From NCBI RefSeq assembly GCF_001750685.1, contig NZ_CP017269.1:3885416-3949415 (forward strand): a stretch of 64,000 nt of DNA, in the 5' to 3' direction. The notes under the pieces are model-generated. The model searched no databases and was not told the origin of the DNA. It saw only the letters and a list, made by a program, of their open reading frames with translations. This DNA is from Geosporobacter ferrireducens (GTDB lineage: Bacteria > Bacillota > Clostridia > Peptostreptococcales > Thermotaleaceae). The position numbers were made by a program, and so were the translations under genes. The number at the start of each line of letters is the position of its first letter. The first letter of the stretch is position 1. Shown piece by piece: positions 9,505-17,919 of this stretch.

Positions 9505-10014
9505 ATGAATCAACAGCAATTAATTGAACAAATGGTAAAAGAAGTAATGGCTTCTTTAGGTGCTGCTGGTAAAAGCAATGAAGTGAAAAGCAGTTGTGCA
9601 GGTACTGTTTCAAAAGCAGATTATCCACTAGGAGAAAAGCGACCTGAGCTGTTAAAATCACCTACAGGTAAAAGCCTTAAAGAGATTACCTTAGATAAAG
9701 TTATTGATGGAAGCGTAAATTCCGCTGACGTTAGAATCTCTCCAGAAACCTTAGAACTGCAAGCACAAGTTGCTGAGTCTGTTGGAAGAGATGCATTTGC
9801 AAAAAACCTAAGAAGAGCTGCTGAATTGATTGCAGTTCCGGATGAGAGAATTCTTCAAATATACAATGCCTTAAGACCTTATCGTTCTACAAAGCAAGAG
9901 TTATTAGAGATCGCTGATGAATTAGGCAATAAGTATGGCGCTGCTGTAAATGCGGCATTCGTAAGAGAAGCAGCTGAAGTATATGAGAAAAGAAACAGAT
10001 TAAGACAAGACTAA
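9505..10014 (+). CDS. pduE: Diol/glycerol dehydratase, small subunit
   Basis: Gamma subunit of 169 residues. The ATG at 9505 is chosen over the in-frame GTG at 9490 because GGAGGTG sits 7 bases upstream. It has an N-terminal amphipathic helix (NQQQLIEQMVKEVMASL), a linker, and the conserved core with DYPLGEKRPELLKSPTGKSL, RRAAELIAVPDERILQIYNA and LRPYRSTKQELLEIADEL. It completes the (alpha-beta-gamma)2 dehydratase with pduC and pduD. Confidence 0.95.
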   Translation: MNQQQLIEQMVKEVMASLGAAGKSNEVKSSCAGTVSKADYPLGEKRPELLKSPTGKSLKEITLDKVIDGSVNSADVRISPETLELQAQVAESVGRDAFAKNLRRAAELIAVPDERILQIYNALRPYRSTKQELLEIADELGNKYGAAVNAAFVREAAEVYEKRNRLRQD

Positions 10015-10047
10015 TTCGGCACTGGTTAACACCCAGGAGGTAATAAA

Positions 10048-11880
10048 ATGAAAATTGTTGCAGGCGTAGACATTGGAAATGCAACCACTGAGGTTGCATT
10101 GGCAAGAACTACTGATAAAAAAGAAGTGATATTCTTATCCAGTGGTATTGTCGAGACAACTGGAATAAAAGGTACAAGAAAAAATATTCACGGTGTCTTT
10201 GCCTCCCTGAAACAAGCGCTAGATAAAGCGAATCTGTCTTTAAAAGACATAGATCTCATTCGAATCAATGAGGCTGCTCCTGTGATTGGGGATGTGGCTA
10301 TGGAGACGATAACGGAAACGATTATCACAGAGTCTACCATGATAGGTCACAATCCCTCAACCCCAGGGGGTCTAGGGTTAGGTATAGGCGTAACCGTAAA
10401 TATCCAGAATGTAGAGCATATAAACAAGGAAGAACCCGTAATCATATTAATTCCAAAGGAAGTAGATTTTGCAAGTGCAGCAGCTGCCATTAATCAACTG
10501 ATGGGTGCCGGGACAAAGATTACCGGTGCAATCGCACAACGAGATGATGGGGTACTGATTAATAATAGGCTGCAAAATCCTATTCCCATCGTAGATGAAG
10601 TCGCACTTCTCGAAAAGATACCTTTAGGGATGAAAGCGGCAATAGAAGTAGCATCTCCTGGCGGTGTTGTAGAAGTTTTATCCAATCCCTACGGAATTGC
10701 TACTGTTTTTGCTTTAAGCGCTGAAGAAACTAAGCAGATTGTCCCAATCGCAAGAGCATTAATTGGAAATCGATCTGCTGTAGTCATTAAAACCCCAAAA
10801 GGGGATGTTCAAGAAAGAAGAATTCCTGCAGGAAAAATCCATTTTATTGGTGAAAAACGGAGCAATCATGTAGATGTAGATGAAGGGGCCGTCAGAATGA
10901 TGGAGATGCTTCAGGCGGTAGCCCCTATAGATGATGTGAGAGGGGAACCGGGCACCAATGCAGGTGGGATGTTAGAAAAGGTTCGGCAGGTAATGGCAAA
11001 TCTGACTGGACAGCATCCACATACCATAAAAATTCAAGACCTATTGGCAGTAGATACCTTTGTACCCCAGATGGTAAAGGGAGGACTTGCACAGGAGTTT
11101 TCTCTTGAAAATGCTGTTGGAATCGCAGCGATGGTAAAAGCAGATCGACTACAAATGCAAATGATTGCGGATGAATTGGAAAAAGAACTATCAATCAAAG
11201 TAGAAGTTGGCGGTGTAGAAGCGGATATGGCTATTCGTGGTGCATTGACTACACCGGGAAGCAGTACGCCATTGGCAATCTTAGATATGGGTGCAGGTTC
11301 TACCGATGCGTCAATCATTAATAAAAACAACGAAATCTGTTCAATCCATCTAGCTGGTGCGGGAAATATGGTGACCATGCTGATTAATTCAGAGCTTGGA
11401 TTAGAGGATTTGGATCTTGCAGAGGATATTAAGAAATATCCTCTGGCAAAAGTCGAAAGTCTATTCCATATACGTCATGAAGATGGAACTGTTCAATTCT
11501 TTCAAGAACCATTAGATCCCCATGTATTCGCTAAGATTGTAATTTTAAAAGAAGGTGCAATGATACCGATCCCAGGTCACAACTTCCTTGAAAAAATCAA
11601 GGTTGTACGAAGATCAGCCAAAGAAAAGGTATTTGTTACAAATGCATTAAGAGCCCTAAGACGAGTATGTCCTACGGGGAATATCAGGGATATCGAATTT
11701 GTAGTACTGGTAGGTGGTTCAGCACTGGATTTTGAAGTACCACAGTTGGTTACAGATGCCCTTTCACAATTTGGGGTTGTAGCCGGAAGAGCGAATATAC
11801 GAGGTACAGAAGGTCCTAGAAATGCGGTGGCATCAGGATTAATACTGGCGATGGAAGAAGGGATCTACCATGGCAATTAA
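10048..11880 (+). CDS. pduG: Diol dehydratase reactivase, large subunit
   Basis: ATPase subunit of 610 residues that releases inactivated cobalamin from the dehydratase so that fresh adenosylcobalamin can bind. It has an actin/Hsp70-like fold, with an N-terminal phosphate-binding VAGVDIGNATTEVALA (residues 4-19) and a second phosphate loop LAILDMGAGSTDASII near residue 410. The ATG follows CAGGAGG. Its end overlaps the small reactivase subunit by 11 bases, which fits translational coupling of the two partners. Confidence 0.95.
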   Translation: MKIVAGVDIGNATTEVALARTTDKKEVIFLSSGIVETTGIKGTRKNIHGVFASLKQALDKANLSLKDIDLIRINEAAPVIGDVAMETITETIITESTMIGHNPSTPGGLGLGIGVTVNIQNVEHINKEEPVIILIPKEVDFASAAAAINQLMGAGTKITGAIAQRDDGVLINNRLQNPIPIVDEVALLEKIPLGMKAAIEVASPGGVVEVLSNPYGIATVFALSAEETKQIVPIARALIGNRSAVVIKTPKGDVQERRIPAGKIHFIGEKRSNHVDVDEGAVRMMEMLQAVAPIDDVRGEPGTNAGGMLEKVRQVMANLTGQHPHTIKIQDLLAVDTFVPQMVKGGLAQEFSLENAVGIAAMVKADRLQMQMIADELEKELSIKVEVGGVEADMAIRGALTTPGSSTPLAILDMGAGSTDASIINKNNEICSIHLAGAGNMVTMLINSELGLEDLDLAEDIKKYPLAKVESLFHIRHEDGTVQFFQEPLDPHVFAKIVILKEGAMIPIPGHNFLEKIKVVRRSAKEKVFVTNALRALRRVCPTGNIRDIEFVVLVGGSALDFEVPQLVTDALSQFGVVAGRANIRGTEGPRNAVASGLILAMEEGIYHGN

Positions 11881-12229
11881 TGCGAAAATCACTAAGCCAC
11901 ATATAAATGTCTTTTATCATAAAGGTTCTATTATAGCAGAGAGCTTTAATCATGTAATATGGGGCATTGAAGAAGAGGGAATCCCTTATGTTATTGAGGG
12001 AAAACAGGAGGAAACAGCGCTGGAACTAGCCTGCCTGGGGGCAGAGTCCTCCAATTTGGGTGTAGGGATCGGAATCGGCAAGGATGGCCTTCTTATCTTA
12101 CACTACAATAAACTTCAGAAGGATCATCCACTCTTTAGGATCAAATTGAAGGATTCAGCAGAAACATTAAGAAAGATAGGCGCCAATGCTGCAAGATTGG
12201 TGAAAGGAATTCCCTTTAAGGCAATATAA
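11870..12229 (+). CDS. pduH: Diol dehydratase reactivase, small subunit
   Basis: Partner of the large reactivase subunit, 119 residues, with a fold related to the dehydratase medium subunit. Conserved stretches are WGIEEEGIPYVIEG, ESSNLGVGIGIGKDGLLILH and a C-terminal LRKIGANAARLVKGIPF. It starts inside the end of pduG, in a different frame. Confidence 0.93.
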   Translation: MAINAKITKPHINVFYHKGSIIAESFNHVIWGIEEEGIPYVIEGKQEETALELACLGAESSNLGVGIGIGKDGLLILHYNKLQKDHPLFRIKLKDSAETLRKIGANAARLVKGIPFKAI

Positions 12230-12257
12230 AAAATGATTTTCAGAGGAGGTGTAGCAC

Positions 12258-12878
12258 TTGTCAAGACTTGCTTTAGGACTTATAGAAACTGTTGGACTTG
12301 CGGCTGCTGTTGAAGCTGCAGATACCGCTGTAAAATCGGCAAATGTAGTTTTATTGGGATATGAACTTACAAAAGGCGATGGAATGGTTACCATAAAGCT
12401 TGCTGGTGATGTAGGCGCAGTAAAGGCTGCAGTAGAAGCAGGGGTTGCCGCTGCAAGCAAAGTCAGTACAGTGTATAGTAAGCAGATTATTCCAAGGCCT
12501 CATGAAGAGCTTGAGAAATTAATATATAGTAGTGAAACCGTTGGAATGGAGAAAGAAGAATCCACTGTTGAAACTGCAGCAAACGAGGAAACTGCTGATG
12601 AAACGGAAAAAAAAAAGCTAAGTGAAGCAGTAGACGTAGTGGAGGAAGAAAGCATTGCTACAAATGAACCGGTACAAGAAATAGTCGAAGAAGCTCCTAT
12701 AATAGAAGAAGAAAATGAGGTTGGGGACGAAGAGGAAAAAAAAAAGGAGCAACTAAATAGTGCACCGGAAAAGCCTTCTAGGAAGGCAACTTGCAACCTA
12801 TGTCATGATCCAGAATGTATTCGAAGAAAAGGAGATATAAGAAGTATTTGTCTCCATTATAGCAGCACGAAGAAATAA
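12258..12878 (+). CDS. pduK: Shell protein with acidic linker and Cys motif (PduK-like)
   Basis: A BMC domain (residues 1-88, starting SRLALGLIETVGLAAAVEAA) is followed by about 90 residues of Glu/Lys-rich low-complexity sequence and a C-terminal Cys cluster of form CxxCxxxxC with a further Cys before the end (CNLCHDPECIRRKGD ... ICLH). This is the PduK arrangement, in which the tail is thought to bind a metal or Fe-S centre. The start is TTG with GGAGGTG 6 bases upstream. The linker is encoded with a run of ten A (near 12607) and one of nine A (near 12738), both prone to slippage. 206 residues. Confidence 0.88.
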   Translation: MSRLALGLIETVGLAAAVEAADTAVKSANVVLLGYELTKGDGMVTIKLAGDVGAVKAAVEAGVAAASKVSTVYSKQIIPRPHEELEKLIYSSETVGMEKEESTVETAANEETADETEKKKLSEAVDVVEEESIATNEPVQEIVEEAPIIEEENEVGDEEEKKKEQLNSAPEKPSRKATCNLCHDPECIRRKGDIRSICLHYSSTKK

Positions 12879-12954
12879 TTTTACCCGAGATCGAGTCAGG
12901 GGAGCTCAATAGATGCAACACGTTGATGAAGATCACTTGGAAGGGAGCTTTACA

Positions 12955-13602
12955 ATGAATAATATAGATCCGGCTCTAATCAAGAAGATTGTAGAGGAAA
13001 TCTACAAAAGATTGGAATCGTGTAACGATGAAATACCTGTGGGTGTGTCCAATCGACACATTCATATCAGCAGAGAAGATTTAGATGTATTGTTTGGCAA
13101 GGGATATGAACTGACAAAATTAAATGATTTGAAGCAGCCAGGACAATATTCCGCAAAAGAAACGGTTAAAATCATAGGTCCAAAAGGAGAGTTTGATAAG
13201 GTCAGAATCCTAGGTCCTGTTAGAAATCAAACACAACTTGAACTTGCATTAACAGATGGCTTCAAACTAGGTGTAACTCCAGAAATCCGCGAATCAGGAA
13301 AATTGGATGGATCTGCCGGCATTATTATTGAAGGGCCCAAAGGTCGTGTTAAAAAAGACTATGGCGCTATTGCAGCCTTAAGACATATACACATGCCCCC
13401 ATCTTTTGCTGAAGAACACGGCATAAAAGATAAAGATTTTGTAGACGTGGTTTGTGAAGGCATAAGAAAAACCATCTTTAGCAATGTATTGGTTAGAGTA
13501 TCTGACCAATTTGTTTTAGAAATGCATGTTGACACAGATGAAGCAAATGCCAGCGGCTTGAAGACTGGAGACACAGTAAAAATCATTAAATCCAAGGAGT
13601 AA
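12955..13602 (+). CDS. pduL: Phosphate propanoyltransferase PduL
   Basis: Converts propionyl-CoA (or 3-hydroxypropionyl-CoA) and phosphate to acyl-phosphate and CoA, recycling CoA inside the shell. From the ATG at 12955, with AAGGGAG 9 bases upstream, it has 215 residues; the frame is open 14 codons further. Residues 1-20 form an amphipathic helix of encapsulation-peptide type. Zinc-binding histidines are visible in NRHIHIS (33-39) and LRHIHMPP (142-149). The matching acyl kinase is not in the window. Confidence 0.94.
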   Translation: MNNIDPALIKKIVEEIYKRLESCNDEIPVGVSNRHIHISREDLDVLFGKGYELTKLNDLKQPGQYSAKETVKIIGPKGEFDKVRILGPVRNQTQLELALTDGFKLGVTPEIRESGKLDGSAGIIIEGPKGRVKKDYGAIAALRHIHMPPSFAEEHGIKDKDFVDVVCEGIRKTIFSNVLVRVSDQFVLEMHVDTDEANASGLKTGDTVKIIKSKE

Positions 13603-13607
13603 GGGAT

Positions 13608-14429
13608 ATGGATCTGACCGCAGCAAATGCTAAAATTACAGAATTTAATAGACTGATTGAAGAAAAAAGTTATAATTCCTATACAGGTCCCCTGAAGGTT
13701 GGGGTAGATCTTGGCACCGCAAATATTGTGCTATCCGTTGTAGATCAGGAAGGAAATCCCATTGCAGGAGCTACCTATGGTGCTTCTGTAGTAAAAGACG
13801 GATTGGTAGTAGATTATGTGGGTGCAGTTAGAATTGTAAGGGAATTAAAGACTGAGGTAGAAAAAATCCTTGGGATGACGCTTACAGAGGCAGCTACAGC
13901 TATTCCTCCAGGCACATTAGGCGGAAACGTAAAAGGAATCATCAATGTGGTTGAGTCTGCGGATATGAATGTAACCCATGTGGTAGATGAGCCTACAGCA
14001 GCGGCAACCTTTCTAGGCATTGAAGATGGTGCTGTTGTTGATGTGGGAGGAGGAACCACAGGGGTAAGTATCTTAAAGGGTGGCGAGGTTATTTACACTG
14101 CAGATGAAGCTACCGGTGGAACCCATATGAGTTTAGTGCTGGCAGGTTTTTATAAGACATCCTTTGAAGAAGCTGAAAGAATGAAGAAAAGAACAGAAGA
14201 TCAACGCAATGTCTTTACAATTATAAAGCCGGTAGTAGAAAAAATGGCCGCTATTGTAAAAAAACATATAGCTGGCTATCCAGTGGATAAGATTTATGTG
14301 GTAGGCGGTGCCTGCTGTTTTGATGAGTTTGAGAGTGTGTTTGCAAAGGAAATCGGTATTGAGACATTAAAACCTTACAAACCGCTTTTGGTTACACCGC
14401 TGGGGATTGCGATGCACAGCACACGGTGA
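13608..14429 (+). CDS. eutJ: EutJ-like Hsp70/actin-fold chaperone
   Basis: Protein of 273 residues with an actin-like ATPase fold: phosphate-1 loop KVGVDLGTANIVLSVVD near residue 26, DEPTAAA near 128 and phosphate-2 loop GAVVDVGGGTTGVSIL near 141. It resembles EutJ of ethanolamine loci and is also found in Firmicute pdu loci. A role in reactivating or folding the B12 enzyme or shell is suspected, not shown. It lies 6 bases after pduL. Confidence 0.85.
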   Translation: MDLTAANAKITEFNRLIEEKSYNSYTGPLKVGVDLGTANIVLSVVDQEGNPIAGATYGASVVKDGLVVDYVGAVRIVRELKTEVEKILGMTLTEAATAIPPGTLGGNVKGIINVVESADMNVTHVVDEPTAAATFLGIEDGAVVDVGGGTTGVSILKGGEVIYTADEATGGTHMSLVLAGFYKTSFEEAERMKKRTEDQRNVFTIIKPVVEKMAAIVKKHIAGYPVDKIYVVGGACCFDEFESVFAKEIGIETLKPYKPLLVTPLGIAMHSTR

Positions 14430-14440
14430 GGTGATTGAAT

Positions 14441-15220
14441 TTGGATGTAAATTTTTTTATCAGCATGATCGTTGAAGAAGTTTTAAGACGCCTACAAAAC
14501 CTTCCCAAAACTGCCTTAGTCATTTTTACTGGTGCGACGGAAGGCTTCGAGGAAGGACTTCATGAAGTAACAAAGCTAAGGAATGATGGATGGCAGATTA
14601 AGGTACTATTTTCTCAAGGAGCACAAAGAGCGCTAAAAGTAGAGTCTGTGAGAAAAGCTTTAGCGGTAGATGAGATTCACTTTGAAAACGAAATCAGTGA
14701 TTTAGAGCAATATTATGGTCATGCAGATATGGTGGTATTACCTACCCTTACTCTAAATACTGCCGTCAAGACTTCTTTAGGGATTGCAGACACGACGGTT
14801 ACAAGTATTTTGTCTCAAGGACTCCTACGTGGAATTCCGATCATTGCAGCAAAGAATGGTTGTGACCCCGTACATCTCTCTAGACAAAACAATGGTAGAA
14901 AAAAAGCCAATGCTGTTTATGTAGAAAAGATGACAGGTCATTTGGAAACATTGAAGTCTTATGGTATCCAATTGGTTGATGCTTCTAGGCTGTATGAAGT
15001 GATTGCTGACGAACCTGTTACCCATAAAAAAGATGAAAATTCTATATTTGAAGACATTGCTTATGATGTATCCCATAAAAAAGTTATTTCTCGAGCAGAT
15101 GTCATTCAAGCTTGCGGTAGCAGTAAAACCCTGTTGGTATCAAGTGACGCGATTGTGACAGCTTTTGCAAAGGATGCAGCAAAGGATTTAGGCATAAGGA
15201 TTGTATCCTCCAATAATTAA
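14441..15220 (+). CDS. Flavoprotein-fold protein of the pdu operon
   Basis: Unplaced member of the pdu run, 259 residues from the TTG at 14441 (GAGGTG 7 bases upstream; another TTG two codons earlier is too close to the site). It starts with an amphipathic helix (NFFISMIVEEVLRRLQNL) similar to those of PduB, PduD and PduP. A Rossmann-like domain resembling the flavoprotein/PPC-decarboxylase fold follows (ALVIFTGATEGFEEGLHEV, MVVLPTLTLNTAVKTSLGIA, IPIIAAKNGCDP). The last 50 residues hold RADVIQACGSSKTLLVSSDA. It occupies the position of pduM in enteric loci but does not look like it. Cargo of the shell is a reasonable guess; the reaction is unknown. Confidence 0.65.
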   Translation: MDVNFFISMIVEEVLRRLQNLPKTALVIFTGATEGFEEGLHEVTKLRNDGWQIKVLFSQGAQRALKVESVRKALAVDEIHFENEISDLEQYYGHADMVVLPTLTLNTAVKTSLGIADTTVTSILSQGLLRGIPIIAAKNGCDPVHLSRQNNGRKKANAVYVEKMTGHLETLKSYGIQLVDASRLYEVIADEPVTHKKDENSIFEDIAYDVSHKKVISRADVIQACGSSKTLLVSSDAIVTAFAKDAAKDLGIRIVSSNN

Positions 15221-15237
15221 CTAAAAGAGGTGTTTAT

Positions 15238-15507
15238 ATGTACTTGGCCAAAATAGTTGGGAATGTCATCGCTACTAGAAAAGATGAGGCACTGGTAGGT
15301 TCAAAAATTTTGATTGTTCAACCGATCAATGGAAAATATGAAGAAATAGGGAATACAGAAGTTGCAATTGATTCAGTAGGTGCTGGGGTAGGGGAAATTG
15401 TAATTGTCTCTAAAGGAAGCTCAGCAAGAATCGTTTCAGGTAAAGAAAATTCACCAGTAGATGCAGCGATCATAGGGATCGTAGATAGTATGGAAGTTAA
15501 CGGGTAG
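15238..15507 (+). CDS. pduN: Microcompartment vertex protein (PduN/EutN)
   Basis: Pentameric protein that closes the vertices of the polyhedral shell. It is 89 residues long, as usual, beginning YLAKIVGNVIATRKDEALVG and including the conserved DSVGAGVGEIVIVSKGSSAR near residues 44-63. It starts with ATG after AAAGAGGTG. Confidence 0.94.
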   Translation: MYLAKIVGNVIATRKDEALVGSKILIVQPINGKYEEIGNTEVAIDSVGAGVGEIVIVSKGSSARIVSGKENSPVDAAIIGIVDSMEVNG

Positions 15508-15520
15508 AGGAAGTGATACG

Positions 15521-16510
15521 ATGAGTGGTATTTATACCAAAGCCGGTGATTCTGGTGAGACAGGACTATTAGGTGGAAGCCGGATTTTAAAGGATGATAT
15601 TAAAGTGTCCTGTTATGGTACCATTGATGAGGCCAATTCAATGATCGGTGTAGCCTATTCCATAACCTGCCATCAAGAGATAAAAGAAATTCTACGAGGG
15701 ATTCAAAAAAAGCTATTCATTTTAGGTGCTGAGCTGGCTTCGGACCCTAAAGGGCGTAACAGTCTCCGTGAAAAGGTAAGTAAGGAAGATATACAGCAGC
15801 TAGAGTCTATCATTGATAAATATATAGAAATAAATGGACCCCTTAATGAGTTTTTAATACCGGGAGAGACTACTGGTTCTTCTCTGCTGCACGTAGCTAG
15901 AACGATTGTCAGAAGAGCAGAAAGGCAGACAGTAAGTCTAAATAGAACCGAGCCGGTACGGGAAGAGGTTTTAAAATATATGAATCGATTATCAGACACA
16001 CTGTTTATGCTTGCACGAGAGGAAGCGCGGTGTGCCTTTGTTCAAGAGGTGAAGAACAGGGTGTTGGAGAAATTGAATCAAGGTCAGCATAAAACATGCT
16101 TAAATTTAGAGCTTGCGAAAAAAATGGCAGGTGCGGCAGAAAAAAAAGCTGCAGAAATTGGTGTCCCGATCGTATTCTCAGTTGTGGATGCCAGTGGAAA
16201 TTTAGTGTTACTCCATAGAATGGATGACTCCCTGTTAGTTAGTATTGATATATCTATCAATAAGGCCTATACTGCTGCAGCCATCAGAATACCTACCCAT
16301 GAAGTAAGTCCTCTGGTTCAGCCTGGTGCTGTACTTTATGGACTCCAATGGACCAATTCTAATAAAATTGTTACCTTTGGAGGAGGATATCCACTAAAAG
16401 AAAATCAACATATCTTAGGTGGAATCGGTGTCAGTGGAGGAACTGTTGAGGAGGATATGATCATTGCATCCCATGTCCTCAAGGTATTTGAACTGGAAAG
16501 GAGAGATTAA
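15521..16510 (+). CDS. pduO: PduO-type cob(I)alamin adenosyltransferase fused to a heme-binding (HbpS/GlcG-like) domain
   Basis: Makes adenosylcobalamin for the dehydratase from cob(I)alamin and ATP. Residues 1-185 are the PduO adenosyltransferase: the ATP-binding IYTKAGDSGETGLLGG (residues 3-18), then ARTIVRRAERQTVSL and LSDTLFMLAREEA. Residues about 190-329 form the HbpS/GlcG (DUF336) domain with VVDASGNLVLLHRMDDSLL and GGIGVSGGT. The two-domain layout equals that of Salmonella PduO (about 336 residues). It follows the vertex gene by 13 bases. Confidence 0.95.
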   Translation: MSGIYTKAGDSGETGLLGGSRILKDDIKVSCYGTIDEANSMIGVAYSITCHQEIKEILRGIQKKLFILGAELASDPKGRNSLREKVSKEDIQQLESIIDKYIEINGPLNEFLIPGETTGSSLLHVARTIVRRAERQTVSLNRTEPVREEVLKYMNRLSDTLFMLAREEARCAFVQEVKNRVLEKLNQGQHKTCLNLELAKKMAGAAEKKAAEIGVPIVFSVVDASGNLVLLHRMDDSLLVSIDISINKAYTAAAIRIPTHEVSPLVQPGAVLYGLQWTNSNKIVTFGGGYPLKENQHILGGIGVSGGTVEEDMIIASHVLKVFELERRD

Positions 16511-16512
16511 AG

Positions 16513-17904
16513 TTGATTGAAGCAAATCAAATAGAAATGATTGTTAAAAAAATATTAACTGAAATAACACTTAAAAACGAAGCGACAGATTCGGCATATG
16601 GGATATTTGATCATATGGAAGAAGCCATAGAAGCAGCTTGGATTGCGCAAAAAGAGCTTGTAAAATACAGCTTGGAATGCAGGGGGAAATTTATTGCAGC
16701 CATGCGCGCTGCGGCTCGAAAAAACATAGAGTTGTTTTCAAAAATGGCTGTAGAAGAAACAGGTATGGGAAGATATGAACACAAAGTAATGAAAAACACC
16801 GTTGCAATCGAAAAAACACCTGGCATTGAGGATTTAAAACCCGATGCAGTTTCCGGTGATCATGGTTTAACTGTGTTTGAATTGTCTCCCTATGGCGTAA
16901 TTGGAGCGATAACCCCTACAACAAATCCTACAGAAACTGTAATCTGCAATGCTATTGGAATGATCGCAGCAGGAAATGCAGTCGTATTCGCGCCACATCC
17001 GCGGGCGAAAAATACTTCACGTAAAGCGATTGAAATATTAAACCAAGCAATTATTGAAGCCGGTGGTCCTGCAAATCTGATTACAGCGATTAAAGAGCCG
17101 ACGATTGAAAGCGCAAACATTATGATGCAGCATAAAAAGATAAAGATGCTTGTAGCTACTGGGGGACCTGATGTTGTAAGAACAGTGCTTTCTAGTGGTA
17201 AAAAAGCCATAGGCGCAGGTGCAGGAAATCCTCCAGCTGTTGTAGATGAGACCGCAGATATTGAAAAAGCAGCGAAGGATATTATTGATGGCTGTAGCTT
17301 CGATAATAATCTACCTTGTGTTGCAGAAAAAGAAGTCATCGTAGTAGATTCAGTAGCAGATTATCTAATCTTTAATATGCAAAAACATAATGCATATCTT
17401 TTAAGCGACGAGAATCTAATCAAGAAGCTGGAAAAATTAGTTTTTAATGATAAAGGACATCTCAATAGAGATTTAGTAGGGAAAGATGCAGACTACATCT
17501 TGAGAAAAATTGGCGTGGATTGTGATCCATCGATCCGTGCTATTATAGTAGAAACAGACAAAAACCATGATTTCGTTCAAGAAGAGCTTATGATGCCTAT
17601 ATTGCCGATTGTACGCGTGAAAGATGTCAACGAGGCCATCGAATTGGCAGTTGAAGTAGAACATGGGTATAGACATACGGCAATTATACACTCTAAGAAC
17701 ATTGACAATTTAAGCAAAATGGCTAAGGAAATACAAACAACCATATTCGTAAAAAATGGTCCTTCCTATGCAGGAATTGGCGTTGGCGGTGAAGGCTATT
17801 CTACCTTTACAATCGCTGGCCCTACAGGAGAAGGGTTGACTACAGCAAAATCATTTACCCGATCAAGAAGATGTGTGCTTGTGGATGGATTCTCTATCAG
17901 ATAG
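16513..17904 (+). CDS. pduP: CoA-acylating propionaldehyde dehydrogenase
   Basis: Oxidises the aldehyde with CoA and NAD+ to acyl-CoA inside the shell. It is 463 residues long, starting with TTG two bases after the pduO stop, with GGAAAGGAGAG upstream. Residues 2-20 (IEANQIEMIVKKILTEITLK) are the encapsulation helix known from PduP. The catalytic cysteine is Cys269 in DNNLPCVAEKEV. The nucleotide-binding region includes SPYGVIGAITPTTNPTETV (125-143). Confidence 0.95.
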   Translation: MIEANQIEMIVKKILTEITLKNEATDSAYGIFDHMEEAIEAAWIAQKELVKYSLECRGKFIAAMRAAARKNIELFSKMAVEETGMGRYEHKVMKNTVAIEKTPGIEDLKPDAVSGDHGLTVFELSPYGVIGAITPTTNPTETVICNAIGMIAAGNAVVFAPHPRAKNTSRKAIEILNQAIIEAGGPANLITAIKEPTIESANIMMQHKKIKMLVATGGPDVVRTVLSSGKKAIGAGAGNPPAVVDETADIEKAAKDIIDGCSFDNNLPCVAEKEVIVVDSVADYLIFNMQKHNAYLLSDENLIKKLEKLVFNDKGHLNRDLVGKDADYILRKIGVDCDPSIRAIIVETDKNHDFVQEELMMPILPIVRVKDVNEAIELAVEVEHGYRHTAIIHSKNIDNLSKMAKEIQTTIFVKNGPSYAGIGVGGEGYSTFTIAGPTGEGLTTAKSFTRSRRCVLVDGFSIR

Positions 17905-17919
17905 ATTTGAGGTGAAAAT

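Noticed and set aside
12500..12796. Ser/Phe-rich minus-strand frame opposite the pduK linker
   Set aside because: It arises from the Glu/Lys-rich codons of the real gene read in antisense.
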